Positions 12,525 through 23,225 of a stretch of 64,000 bases of DNA are shown in pieces (position 1 is the stretch's first letter; each line of letters opens with the position of its first letter). This DNA is from Isoetes taiwanensis (taxonomy: Eukaryota > Streptophyta > Lycopodiopsida > Isoetales > Isoetaceae): assembly GCA_021234155.1 (NCBI GenBank), contig JAJEKV010000006.1:7224435-7288434 (forward strand), written 5' to 3'. The position numbers were made by a program, and so were the translations under genes. Below the pieces are notes generated by a model, which made no database searches, had not been told where the DNA came from, and was given only the letters and a program-made list of their open reading frames with translations.

Positions 12525-13219
12525 TCATGTCTGTGGTATTTTTTGTGCAGGAGTCAGATCTTGATGCAGAATGGCTGCTCGCTCTTGTGCATCCTCGACC
12601 GTGAATATGGCTACCCGAAGGTGGTTAAGAGGCTGGGCTCCATGGTGGCTTGCTCTAACAATGTGTATGGGTGTATAGAACATCATCCGAGTAAGGATCT
12701 GAGTCTGAAACCAGTGAATGAGTTTCTCTCCTGCCTTCTTTGCCAGGTCGCGCACTACCAGATTGTGGTTCTTTCGTCTCCGCTCTTGGAGCTCTCTGAT
12801 GGCCGGATCGATGCTGGCTGCCGTGACAAGTGCTGCTTGCAGCTGGCGTGGCATTGGTTGTGGCCTACATTGGGGCGATGGCGGTATTGGGCAGCTTGGT
12901 GGTGCGGCAGTGGGTGGCCTTGACTGGCGTCGTCCTTGCTGCTGGGCATGTGGGACTACCTTGGCCTATGCATTAGCCTCCCCTTCATGAGCTTCTATGT
13001 AGAGGCCCTTGCTTGCTGGGCGACGGCTGCCTGCAGCTCCTGCAATTCACGATCTCGAGCAGCGGAGTTGTGCTCGAGGTTTTGCAAGTGGGTGTCCAGG
13101 ATAGGGTCCATCTCTGGTGAGGGCACTTCCCCTGTCTCGACCTTACTCTGGAGGGCTCTCAGCTGTGACTGGCTTCTTGAAAGGCAGCCTGGATGGCTAT
13201 GTGGACGATCCTCCATCAT
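12525..13219 (-). pseudogene. LINE C ORF1 remnant (coiled coil)
   Basis: From 13,219 leftwards an open frame begins MMEDRPHSHPG and shows heptad-like Leu/Gln/Glu repeats (LQNLEHNSAARDRELQEL). It continues in another frame to about 12,525 with VTAASIDPAIRELQERRRK and a mixed basic/hydrophobic tail. That order, coiled coil then basic RNA-binding part, fits the ORF1 of L1-like elements. I infer the assignment from its position upstream of the endonuclease. Confidence 0.5.
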
Positions 13220-13870
13220 AGAATTTTTTTATGAAAATGATTCATTGAGAGAACTATGTATATAATTCGATTCAATGGTGTGGTAAATTGGTGGTTCTTA
13301 TTTCGCCAACCAACTATATTGGTAAATGGACCAAAAAAAAAAAAATCCTCGTAGGATATTTGTTAGGTTAACATTATTGGTCTGCACATGATAGCATTAC
13401 ACCCTAGCTGTAAAGATCCACAAGAATAGGGACTAAGGACCTAGATTACAAGGCCCAAAATTTGAGAGGAGTTTTTTATGTTTAATTTAGTAAACGGGAA
13501 CCTACAAATGCAAGTGGTCGGTGGTTTCGTCTGAACAGAAATGGGGGACAAATTCCACCTGTATCATTTTCTATAGTAAAGCATGCTCAGTGCAGTGTGG
13601 ATAAAAAAAATAAGGAGCTGATAAAGTGAGTGTCGGTGGCATCATATACAAAAAGAGGATACTTCCAAGGATTGGCTTGGGCCCGTTAAAGCAGTTGGTG
13701 AAAGAGAAAACATGTGATATTAATTCCACATTAAAATTTATTGAAACCGTGTCATGTGCATCGAAAGAGGGAGAGATATTTCTGGCAAATCAATATCCCA
13801 TGCAATCTCAAAAAAGATTCAAGATGACACCTGGTAAGGTAGTAACGCTCTGCTTAAGATAAGCACAGCA
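13220..13870. other. Intergenic region upstream of the dehydrin
   Basis: No gene is seen. It contains A-rich runs (13,333 and 13,600 regions) and merges into the dehydrin promoter. Confidence 0.5.
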
Positions 13871-13908
13871 ACGTGTCAAGGCTAAACACTAAACAGCTCA
13901 CTATATAA
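13871..13908 (+). promoter_or_regulatory. Dehydrin promoter: ABRE-like ACGTGTC and TATA box
   Basis: ACGTGTC at 13871-13877 contains the ACGTG core of abscisic-acid response elements. A TATA box, CTATATAAG, follows at 13901-13909. The start codon is about 135 bp further on, leaving a plausible 5' leader. This arrangement suggests ABA/drought-responsive transcription, as is usual for dehydrins. Response to ABA is inferred from the motif only. Confidence 0.6.
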
Positions 13909-14044
13909 GCCCAATGCTGGACACCCAAGAGGAACCAAGTTTTTTTTCCAGTGATCTGTGTGGGAAAGAGTTTTTTCTGTGAGCTAGTGAAGCATAAGTG
14001 TGCACTTCTGTAATTTGTAGTGTGAATTGTTTGTGGGTGTTGAA

Positions 14045-14488
14045 ATGGCTTCAATGATGCAAAAGATAGGCGACAAGCTGCATATGGGTGGCAACAAAGA
14101 TGAAGAAAAGAAGCAGCATGAGGCTGGAGCTGCTGGCTATGGAACCCATGCTCCAGCTTCTGGCTATGGTGGAACCACAGGAGAGCATGGCTATGGTGGT
14201 ACCACTACCACAGGAGAGCATGGTTATGGGGGCACCCATGCTGCTGGAACTGGAGAGCATGGCTATAATGCTGCCACAGGCGGCCATGGTACTACTGGCT
14301 ATGGAGAGCACAAGGAAGAGGAAAAAAAGCATGGTGGTATAATGGGTATGTTTGGTGGAAAGGATGAGCATAAAACCCAGGAAAATAAACCCCATAAGGA
14401 GGGTATTGTTGATAAGATCAAGAAGAAACGCCATGAGAAGAAGGCTGGTGACAAGGAGGGTAGCAGCAGTAGCAGTGACTCTGACTAG
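14045..14488 (+). CDS. Dehydrin (group 2 LEA protein), 147 aa
   Basis: A small, hydrophilic, disordered stress protein thought to protect membranes and proteins during drying or cold. The protein starts MASMMQKIGDKLHMGG. It has a Gly/Tyr/His/Thr-rich middle with three GEHGY motifs at about residues 46, 57 and 70, and a K-segment-like amphipathic helix at 117-132 (HKEGIVDKIKKKRHEK), which resembles the canonical K-segment (EKKGIMDKIKEKLPG-like). It ends in a Ser/Asp tract (GSSSSSDSD) that resembles the casein-kinase-2 S-segment but sits at the extreme C-terminus. The N-terminal QKIGDKLH may be a second, short K-like segment. There are no Cys or Trp residues. I chose the ATG at 14,045 over an in-frame ATG 18 nt upstream because the MASMMQ start fits the family. 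No intron is needed. The 3' region includes AATAATGAAA near 14,658. Confidence 0.85.
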   Translation: MASMMQKIGDKLHMGGNKDEEKKQHEAGAAGYGTHAPASGYGGTTGEHGYGGTTTTGEHGYGGTHAAGTGEHGYNAATGGHGTTGYGEHKEEEKKHGGIMGMFGGKDEHKTQENKPHKEGIVDKIKKKRHEKKAGDKEGSSSSSDSD

Positions 14489-14734
14489 GTTCTGGCTTCC
14501 TAGACAGAGCTATAAATAGTATATGATGCATATCTGATGCATATCTGTATTCCATGTTCTTTCTTTTGGTTTTTTCTTCATTGTGGAGCCTCTGAAGCAT
14601 AGTGCTGCTGGAATATTAGTGTGGTAGTAGCCTGGCCTTCTATGTATCCCATATAGAAATAATGAAATTTCCTTCGTTGGCTTTTTTTGAAAGAATTTCT
14701 CGCAAATCATTGCAAGTGGGAGTTGTTACTTACG

Positions 14735-15030
14735 TATGAATGAACAGCTTGTGGATATTTACTTGAACAGCTTGTGGATATTTACTTCATTTTTGCTTGT
14801 AGATTTTGGTAGCTTTTTCATGATATTTACTTCATTTTTGCTTGTAGATTTTGTTTACTTTTTCATGACATGACCAGTGCAAAGACAAAACCATGTGGAT
14901 AGTTGGATAGTTAATTTCATGACATGACCCATCTACAGGCATGACAAATAAATGTTTTTTTCTACAGGCAAGATTGCTTTTTTTTTGCATGGCATGACCA
15001 GTGCAAAGACAAAACCAATATGTATGAACT
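14735..15030. repeat. Interleaved short direct repeats downstream of the dehydrin
   Basis: Several local duplications: GAACAGCTTGTGGATATTTACT at about 14,740 and 14,764; a ~32-bp block with TTCATTTTTGCTTGTAG at about 14,787 and 14,830; and a ~30-bp block starting CATGACCAGTGCAAAGAC at about 14,870 and 14,994. They look like replication-slippage duplications in non-coding DNA. Confidence 0.65.
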
Positions 15031-15239
15031 GCTAAATATTGCTCAGAAAGGGTATGGACCATTGCTCTCACATATTGCTCAGAATATGGGACCCATTGCT
15101 TTACTAAAGTGGTGGGTCTAGATTTAACGTCAGCAAACTAAGCTGAAGCAGCAAGAGTCACAAGTGCCATAAACCCGGATGGAGAAAAATAAAGTATTAT
15201 TGTCATAGTAACCCATTACATGCAATTGGCAAAAGTCTT

Positions 15240-17040
15240 TTCCTTGCTGGTTACACATCTTTTTGCGACTTAATCTACAAAATATCATTAATAGTAACCA
15301 AGTTTTTACAAAAATGTCAGATGTTTTTAAGAATAGCCCAAAGGATCAGAATACTGATTAAGGTTGTTCTCTGAAGTTCATTGTCAATTGCCAAGGTTAA
15401 TTCCCCTCATCCGAACTTCAGAATCTGGGATCATCACATAGAGCGGACAGGCAACCTATTTGCTAGCAGGTTCTTCCATGTGAGGTCTTTTCTCTGTAAA
15501 TAGTCTTTCATCCATAAGGTTACATTCAGGATTCCAGCTAGTTTCAATAAGCCCGTGAGGTGCCAACTTGTCTTACAACATTGTCTGCCCTGTGGGAGGT
15601 GCTAACTTCTTTACATGATGCTTAAAGGGAAAAAAATACATAGTCTGACCTGTGTCTGCACATGCGCCCTCTTGTTTTGGTGTCGTTTCCTTAAAGATTC
15701 AATCTGCAAGATTTCTCTCTCCAAATTCCATGCTTCTTTCTGCTATGAAATCACATTTTCTTTCAAAACTGTCCTAGCTTCGGCTGTTAAATACATCAAA
15801 ATGTACCAAGACATCTTAAAGGAAATGCCTATAAGCATTATTATTGCATTTGCACGTGTAGAATGTAAAACCTCTTTCATAGACAGGACCAACGCTGAAT
15901 GGCAGGTTTTAGTAACTGCTTACATGCTCTTAAACCAACCCAGATGTACAATTTTCTCTTCACCTTTCCCATACCAACAATGTTGCTCCAAACTCTTATA
16001 GTTCAAGTTTGACTTAGGCTGCAGCAACCAAAAACAATTATAGGATCCAGTATCTCTATCTTCAGGAGGTCCCTCTAAGTTATTCATTACAAATAGCTGG
16101 AGAGTTGGATCTGTTTCTTTTGCTTGATGCTGAAATTTCTCCAAGTCTTTTTGTGACTTAAATCTATATAAAGATCAGAATATGTTACCAGGACTTTGCA
16201 ATAGTGCGGTCCAAAAGCCAAAAATAATGAACCCAAATGTCAACATTAATTCCCAAACTCATTTTCAAGCAACAATTATAAGTAAGATAGATCTGGATAA
16301 GTCTTCATTAATTAACATAGCAGATTGCCGGTTCATTATTGTCGACAATATTCGTTCCTGCATGTGAGAAATTTTATCTCAAATAGTCCCAAAGCAAATT
16401 GCATTTCAACTGTATACGGTTATGTTTAGGATTCCAGATAGTTCCAATAAGCACACTGAGGTACCAACTTGTTTATATAATGCTTATGACATTGTCCTCA
16501 AAGGCCTGCCCTGAAAGGCAGAAGCACGGGTCATTTCCCTCAAGATAATAGTCATTTCTTTGTCCGAATTCCATGTCCTCTGCTGTGAAACCACGAATCT
16601 TTCAAGACCAGCCTAAACAACAACACAGCCCTCTTAGTGGAACATCTATATTTATACACTCTAAGCCGATCACTGTTAAACCGCTATCATGCATAGCATT
16701 TGCACAAGGAGATTGTAAAACCTTCAACACATCTGAAAAGCACATTCTTGGCTCATACCCAAATTCCAGACTGCAAACCTAACATAAGAAAATAGCCAGA
16801 TCATTTCATGTTGCTAAACTGTAACCACAGCTAATGAAATTCCTTTAAACATGTGAAACAGTACTCCTTGGTTTTACTTCTTCAGCTCTTCTCCCTAGTG
16901 CGATAATGATAGAACAATTACTTCCAGTCTCAACACTTCCCATTGCGTTTCCAATATCAGGTATCAGGATTGTCTGAGACTGGATCAGTTCAGGCTTGAT
17001 TTTGGTTCTCACTCTAATAAGTTTGAATAGCACTTGGAAG
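15240..17040. repeat. Old two-copy tandem duplication, ~0.9-kb units
   Basis: Scattered blocks recur in the same order about 890-900 bp apart. TTTTTGCGACTTAATCTA near 15,250 pairs with TTTTTGTGACTTAAATCTA near 16,149. AGGATTCCAGCTAGTTTC near 15,527 pairs with AGGATTCCAGATAGTTCC near 16,429. A third pair is GCATTTGCACGTGTAGAATG near 15,847 and GCATTTGCACAAGGAGATTG near 16,698. Divergence is high. Neither copy holds a convincing gene; a 128-codon open frame at 15,615 is not preserved in the second copy. Confidence 0.55.
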
Positions 17041-17490
17041 TGAATGCTGTCTTTTTTCAAACACTTCATTCTCTATCAAAACACAGCATGATCTTGACAC
17101 ACCATCAGCCAGTAATTGAGCAAATAGCCTACCATCTTAGTTATTTATGCAAACATTAACCAACCTGGATTGCTCAGATTATTTGCATGCATGGACTCAT
17201 AGCTAGGTTCAATGATGTATTAGCATCCTTTGATCCATAACAGTTACCTAGGTCCCACAGAATGGGTACCCAGTTTGAACCTGCACTGGATAACCATAAT
17301 GTATCCGAGGTGTTGCATGCACGGGATCAAAGACAGCTTTTGCAGGTCAACTACCTTTAACAGACGCATCAACATCCGGAGTTGAACATTTGACTGACAC
17401 AGCAGCAGCAGGTTAGAAAGTCAGAGTAAGTCAGAGTCAGAGTAGACCTTGCCTGCTTTAGAACATATATAAGACAACTTGACATCTGGA

Positions 17491-17642
17491 AGGCATCTCT
17501 CATAATCATATCTTCAATAATTCAACAACTCTGAGCGCCTCATCTAGTTTGTTGGCTTTGCAGAGTAGGCGTCTCTCATAATCATATCTTCAATAATTCA
17601 ACAACGCTGAGTGCCTCATCTAGTTTGTTGGCTTTGCAGAGT
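17491..17642. repeat. 76-bp tandem duplication
   Basis: A 76-bp unit (AGGC..TCTCTCATAATCATATCTTC... to TTTGCAGAGT) is present twice in direct succession with four differences. It appears recent and non-coding. Confidence 0.8.
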
Positions 17643-19495
17643 CCATATACTTGTAGGTCACAACATTTAATATGTAGCCCTTTGCAATCACATAAAGAGT
17701 GTTGGCTTTATCCATCTTGGTTACATTACAAAAACAATCTATAAGACAACCTCTCTTCAACAATGATTATTAGTTTTAGGTGGTGTAAAAATCTTGCTTA
17801 TTCAGCTTATAAACCAACAAATAGATCTTTACTAGCAAAAACAACATGTAATTTGTATATAATACCTTGTTCCATGTTCTATCTATAAGCATGAACCTTT
17901 TCTCTGGCACAGTGGTCATTGATCTAACTGTAAGGACAAAAAATACGGGAATACCCTCTACCTATGGCTGATAATTTCAGCATCACCACCAATGTCTTTC
18001 AGCATCACCTCCATCACAATATAGCATTGACATGAAAAGCATGGCCTAGTCAATCTACTGGTAAAGAGAGGTGTTAATTCGATATCCATGTTCAAGCGAA
18101 GGTTTATGGTGGTTCCAGTATGGTGAAACGGATAGTGAACATCTTGCAACAACTAAGACATAAATCATGTACAGGATACTGCTTAGAGATCACATTGAAG
18201 ATTTTGGTTCCTACAGAAACATGCGATGCAGGCTTAAAGTGTGAAGCAGTTTATGAATCAGTATCCAGCTTATAAACCAACAAACAGATCGGCTTATGAG
18301 TTTGGAATAGCAAAAAAGAACATGTGATATGGAATTATGTTAAAAAAACCTTGCTTCTGCATTCTACCTAGTGTTAACATTTTCTAAGATAGAATGATGA
18401 TTCCATAAACGAATAGAATTCAACTGTAAGCATTCACGGCTGCAAGCTCTCAGCATGATCTGGTGTTCATACACGGAGCATACATACAGATGCTAAAGGT
18501 ATAAGCAAAACAAGCTTTTATCTTTGTTTTGTTAAGAGTTGTAAATTTAAGTGTTTAGGGAGACCCTGAACTACAGCAGCTATCATCTATATCAGGAATC
18601 TTGTTTTAGCTTGAAACAATATGCATGCTTTAATTCAAATCTACAAATACCTTGGTGCAAACTGGACTGAAATCTGAAACTGTCTGGCCATATCTGGCCT
18701 TGCATATTGCATCGTATAAAAGAAATGCATAGCTTCTGTAAGAAGCCACCATAGCTGGACATAAAGATCAAAGAATATTAGCATGAAGAAATATCTAGAG
18801 CATATTAGTTGTATATAACTTCATAGTCTAAAAGAGTTTTTCATGAAAAAGAATTCAGTCTGTCTAACATCTCTCAGCAGACCAATAGCATCCAAGCAAA
18901 GAGCAACAGAAGCGTATTTATGGTATATCAGAGAGACTGAAACTGGGTTCGCACTCCCAAATTCGAGCCAAAAAAAAAAAAAACAGTTTGTGTTGCAAGG
19001 CATCCCCACCCAAAAATGATGCCCCTGATACCAGATATGTTCAATATCTGCTTGCATTCCACAAAGAGGAATGTTCGTTCGGGCGCGTACATGAAATGTG
19101 AGTCATTGGTTGAAAATGATCTGACGCAAACATCAAGACAACCTAAAGTAAGACGAAAAATCTTATAATCTACTGCAGCAAACATGAAGCTCACTACCTC
19201 TAATACTTCCAACGGCCAAGACAGCATTAATTAAACCTAAAAAAGCATAAAACTCTTAGTTGATTTTAGCACGATGACTTTTCTCGGTGCTCTACATCTC
19301 TGCTTTCAGCCAAAATTTGTATGTAAAGTAATTTTTATAATCTGGTGCCAGTGTTAAAATTCAAAGATGCAGTTTGGTGAAGTGGGGAAGTCCAAGATGA
19401 ACCAGAGGATGAACGTCACTCCACCCAACTCCACGACCCACTACCTCCATCTAATTGCCAGCGCCCTTCTGGATTTGGCCAAGCCGGCAAAGCCA
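17643..19495. other. Intergenic region, no gene seen
   Basis: AT-rich sequence with only short, unsupported open frames on both strands. A 14-nt A run lies near 18,970. Its 3' end holds the phytocyanin promoter. Confidence 0.5.
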
Positions 19496-19500
19496 AATTC

Positions 19501-19510
19501 CCTATATATG
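19501..19510 (+). promoter_or_regulatory. Phytocyanin TATA box
   Basis: CCTATATATG lies 72-81 bp before the phytocyanin start codon, a normal distance for a plant TATA box with a ~45-nt leader. Confidence 0.6.
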
Positions 19511-19581
19511 CAACGCCATATTGCAAAGAAGCAGCCAACCTGCTCCTTTGCTTGTTTTCAGATTAATTTGGGCATCACAAA

Positions 19582-20327
19582 ATGGCTAGCGCATCTCTGG
19601 TTGCCGCGGCTTTCCTCATATTCAACTTGATTGTGTTGAGCCAAGCAGCTACTTATATTGTGGGCGATGCAGCTGGCTGGACCCCTGATTCTGATTTCAA
19701 GGCCTGGGCTTCCACTCACCACTTCGTCCCCGGCGATGTTCTTGGTATAACGCATTTGCCTTTGTTTTTTTATTTGCCTTTGTTATTTTGTACACAGATT
19801 TACTTCACAAAAATAGACTAATTATCAGCTTTAGCTGAACATAGAAGACTTGTAGTTTGTCTTAGTATTGATAACTTTCCTTCTGTGTTGCAGTTTTCAA
19901 CTATGATCCCCTCATCCACAATGTCCAACAAGTTAGTGAATCTGACTTTGCAACTTGCAACACTGGGAACTCCATCAAATCCTATAGCACTGGGAGCGAC
20001 TCCATCATAGTTAATGAAGACAGTTACTTTGTCTGTGCCACTCACTGCAGTCTAGGGATGCACCTTGCCATCAAAATGGCAGAGACTCCCATAGCTCCCC
20101 CCACTCCTATCACTATCCCTATCTACTATCCACCTCCTCCTCCTCCACATATTATTACCCCTAGTGCGCCTATTACTACTACTCCCACAACCCCTGTCAC
20201 TACCACTATCTACTACCCACCTCCTCCTCCTACAGTTCACTACTATCACTACAACTCTGGTCCTCATGCAACTGTAGGAGTGATATTCACTACTATCTTT
20301 GCTTTCGCCCCTCTCCTAGTGTTGTAG
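19582..20327 (+). CDS. Phytocyanin (uclacyanin-like blue copper protein), GPI-anchored, 198 aa, two exons
   Basis: Coding exons 19582-19744 and 19894-20327, with a 149-bp GT-AG intron (GTATAAC...TTGCAG). The intron splits the codon before FNYDP, as in other phytocyanins. The precursor has a signal peptide (residues 1-23), a plastocyanin-like domain (about 24-117), a Pro/Thr-rich arabinogalactan-type stretch with two YYPPPPP blocks (about 119-170), and a hydrophobic C-terminus suited to a GPI-anchor signal. The expected copper ligands are H63, C102, H105 and M110, with C76 and C106 as the disulfide pair. Met as axial ligand points to the uclacyanin rather than the stellacyanin type. The ligand loop is unusual: C102 and H105 are only three apart (CATHC) where the family normally has CxxxxHC. 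Such proteins sit at the outer plasma membrane or wall and may act in redox or wall processes. Confidence 0.85.
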
Positions 20328-20399
20328 ATGTTTATACTTTCCCCCTGATATTGAGATTGTTCGCTTGCCCTCATTGTCTGATGTATTATATTATGGCTT

Positions 20400-20405
20400 A
20401 ATAAA
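20400..20405 (+). terminator. Phytocyanin polyadenylation signal
   Basis: AATAAA lies 73 bp after the phytocyanin stop codon in an AT-rich 3' region. The cleavage site was not determined. Confidence 0.55.
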
Positions 20406-20625
20406 ACAAAAGGAAGGGACTCATAATAAGTTCAATTTAATGCTTTCTTAAAGCATTAATGCGAGAGTGTAAAAATACTAGTAGCACCGTTAAGAACATG
20501 TTTGATTTGTCGAACAAATATGATATGTGCATTCTATAATTGATTGATTCATTATTAATATACATTCAAACTATTTACAATATTTGGACACCGAACATTT
20601 TACTTTCATATATCACATTTTAAAT

Positions 20626-21345
20626 GGCACATGTAAGCACTAATAGCTTTGACTCATTTCTGGAATCAGTTTGTGATTCCATTATATTTACAGTCAATGT
20701 TTAGATAAATTTGGTTAACTGTGGAGATTTTGGCTTATTGTCAGACTAGTCTACATAATCCACATCTTATTTTAGCTTATCCGGCCTCAAGTAGCATGTT
20801 ACAGGTCTTTAATTCCCTTTGGTGCATAAAAATGCGCTCAAAGCATTCTTACTGCATATACAGTTTGCGTATACAGTTATTTCATATGCTGAATTGTTTG
20901 ATGCTTTCCATTTTCTAAGTTTGGACATCGATAACAAGTGGGTTGATGTGTTGATGCCTGCAGTTCCCAAGTCTAGTTACTATTCTTATACTAACTTATG
21001 CTCTTGGATGGTCTGCAAGTACCAGCATCAATCCTTGAACTTAGCTCTTGGATTTGCGTTCATTGGTTCTACTCAACTTTTTAATGGACTACCGTGATTG
21101 CTATATTCATAACTGTTTCAGCATATACCTTGTATTCTTAAATCATTCTATGGGTCTCCCACTGAATATATCCTCCTCTTTCTTTAAGGCTGTGATATCA
21201 AGTGGTTCTCTTGTAGTTTCAGACGCATTTTTGCTTCTGGTTAAACAATGTGATCTTTAAAACCAGTTTCCAAGTTCTCTTTTTCACTAGATTACCATGA
21301 ACTATTGTGGGCTGCATAACACCGTTATGATTGTATAGCTTTGAC
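20626..21345 (+). repeat. Dispersed repeat X, copy 1
   Basis: About 720 bp that recur in reverse orientation at 27,674-28,366. The match starts at GGCACATGTAAGCAC and ends at the sequence ATGATTGTATAGCTTTG. Identity is high with a few small indels. No long coding frame is shared. Both copies run into CA-rich DNA at the same end. It may be an untranslated or terminal part of the retroelement between the copies. Confidence 0.75.
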
Positions 21346-21352
21346 CGTTATG

Positions 21353-21525
<173 letters not shown>

Positions 21526-21664
21526 AGATTTATTGTAAAACCCAATCAGTTCTGGAATAAGCTGTAAACTAGAATGCAACAGAATACTCATATGGATCCA
21601 ACAACCCTGATATGCCAAGTGCATGAACTTTCTGTATGCCAAATGTTAATGGAACTAGTGATAA

Positions 21665-22200
21665 TGATAATTTGCAGGAAGATCGATGGTGCTTCACCCT
21701 AGAAAACCTAGAGGAAGGAGTAATCTTGCCAATGGAAAAGTTGCTGGTGCAGTAGGCTTGGTAGCTAAAATGTTCAAATGGGCAAGTAAATCAGTCCATA
21801 TAGCTTTGTTGTCTCTATTTAATACTGTATTGCATGTGGAATTTTAGTGCGTTTGGCAATTGAACAGAGTTGTTTCACTCCATAAGTCTGGAGATGAAGG
21901 TGATCTAAGGAATTATAGAATGATTTTGTTAGTAGTTTATATGCTAAACTATTTGCTACTACGTTAACTGTAGATTGAGTGTTTCATCAGAAGAGCATAA
22001 TATCAGGGCTGTTGGGCAAGCAGGTTTTAGGCCTAAAAAATTCACAATGGATCATTTGGTCACCTTGCGTGCTATGATTGATTGTGTCAAAGGGAAGAAA
22101 AATCCACTTTATGCTTGTTTTGTCGATTATGCCAAGGCATCTAATACAGTATCTTGCCATAATCTGTGGAAAGAATGGAAATTCTGGAGGTGCCAATTGA
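21665..22200 (+). mobile_element. LINE RT fragment (LINE D)
   Basis: Reverse-transcriptase blocks VVSLHKSGDEGDLRNYRMI (about 21,868-21,925) and QAGFRPKKFTMDHLVTLRAM with AAM/ACFVDYAKA (about 22,010-22,140). They match in kind the LINE at 31.1-31.5 kb (QAGFRPKKSTIDHLVTFRAM). Frames are broken and the fragment is cut off before the catalytic YADD, where repeat Y begins. Confidence 0.7.
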
Positions 22201-22259
22201 GTTTAGGCAAAAGAAACATACAAAGTCAAACATTACAAATATTTGTAGCGTAAAACTGT

Positions 22260-23070
22260 AGGAAGGACAAAATCAAACAGACAAGAAAGCAACAAAGCGA
22301 GAAACAAACAAGGAGCAAAGGAAAATCAACAACAAAGGAGGGTTACATAAAGGATAAAAGCAACTGGACCATGAGAAGCTAGCAAATTGGATACAGCCAG
22401 GCTACAGAAATGGCAGAGAAAACCAAAAGGAAAATAAGATAGAAACAAAAGAGCATCGGATCACAATTGGAAGGAGAACATGGAGGCAGCGAACCGGGAG
22501 ATGACAAGGTGAAAGACAAAACTGACAACACTGAACAAAAGAGGACAACAAAACGACAAAAGCAACAAACAAACAAAGCAAAGAAGGGCTAACCTGACAG
22601 GGCGGCCGTACACAGCACCGACAGTCAGCGCAGAAGGGGAGCAGAAGAGGAGAGAAAAAAAAAAGGAAAAATTGAAAGAAAAGCCACGATAAAAGAAAGA
22701 AGGAAAAAAGGAAAAAATAGAAAAAATAGAAAAACCAAGCAAAAGGAAGAAAAAGGAAAGACATTAGAATAAAAATTAAAATTGGCCAAACAAAATAGAA
22801 AAAATACATCTTAGGACTCAAAAAATTAAGCAAACAAAACAGTGACAACACACCTTAGGACACAACCAAGTATATGGTTGCATGAAAATCCAAAGCAACT
22901 GGCAATGGATCATATAGGCAGTAAGCAGTGGAGCGAGGCCAACTTGACGATATTGAAGGCCAAAATTTGGTTAGCAGATATGTATAATCCCAATGACCAA
23001 TCGTTGGAACAAATATTTTTGGTGTTGCATTTTGTAAGTAGAGAATTGTGTGTGTGTGTGTGTGTGTGTG
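22260..23070 (+). repeat. Direct repeat Y, copy 1 (candidate terminal repeat)
   Basis: About 790 bp, purine-rich on the plus strand, starting AGGAAGGACAAAATC and ending in a (TG)n run at 23,047-23,070. It recurs in direct orientation at 28,455-29,183 with only small deletions between copies. The pair brackets the reverse-transcriptase element, so it may be that element's terminal repeat, though no primer-binding site was recognised. Confidence 0.75.
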
Positions 23071-23225
23071 GCCCACCACCAACCCACAGCAACACACAGA
23101 CACAATAAGTTTATGGGAGTACGCTGAGCACCATTCCCTATACGGGTTTGTGTGTGCCAGCTGCTCCACAAATACCAGAATAAGGTGTTCGCAAAGAACC
23201 ACTTTGCTAAAACACAAATAGATAC

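Larger units (their letters stand above)
10440..13219 (-). mobile_element. Inverted, 3'-truncated LINE (LINE C)
   Basis: Reading leftwards: a coiled-coil ORF1, an AP-type endonuclease and the first part of a reverse transcriptase, after which the element stops abruptly near 10,440. Local GC content is clearly higher than in the flanks. The RT belongs to the same broad family as the LINE at 29.6-31.6 kb: both have an IYKAGD motif followed by NYRTIMV or NYKMIMV. It differs from LINEs A and B. It is broken by frameshifts and lacks RT catalytic motifs. Confidence 0.7.

Noticed and set aside
14051-14434. 127-codon minus-strand frame and 84-codon shifted frame over the dehydrin
   Set aside because: Both are by-products of the repetitive Gly-rich dehydrin coding sequence.
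22379-22851. Phe/Leu/Ser-rich minus-strand frames resembling membrane proteins (also 28,565-28,986)
   Set aside because: They come from the A/G-rich strand of repeat Y. The frames are not conserved between the two copies, which differ by non-triplet indels.
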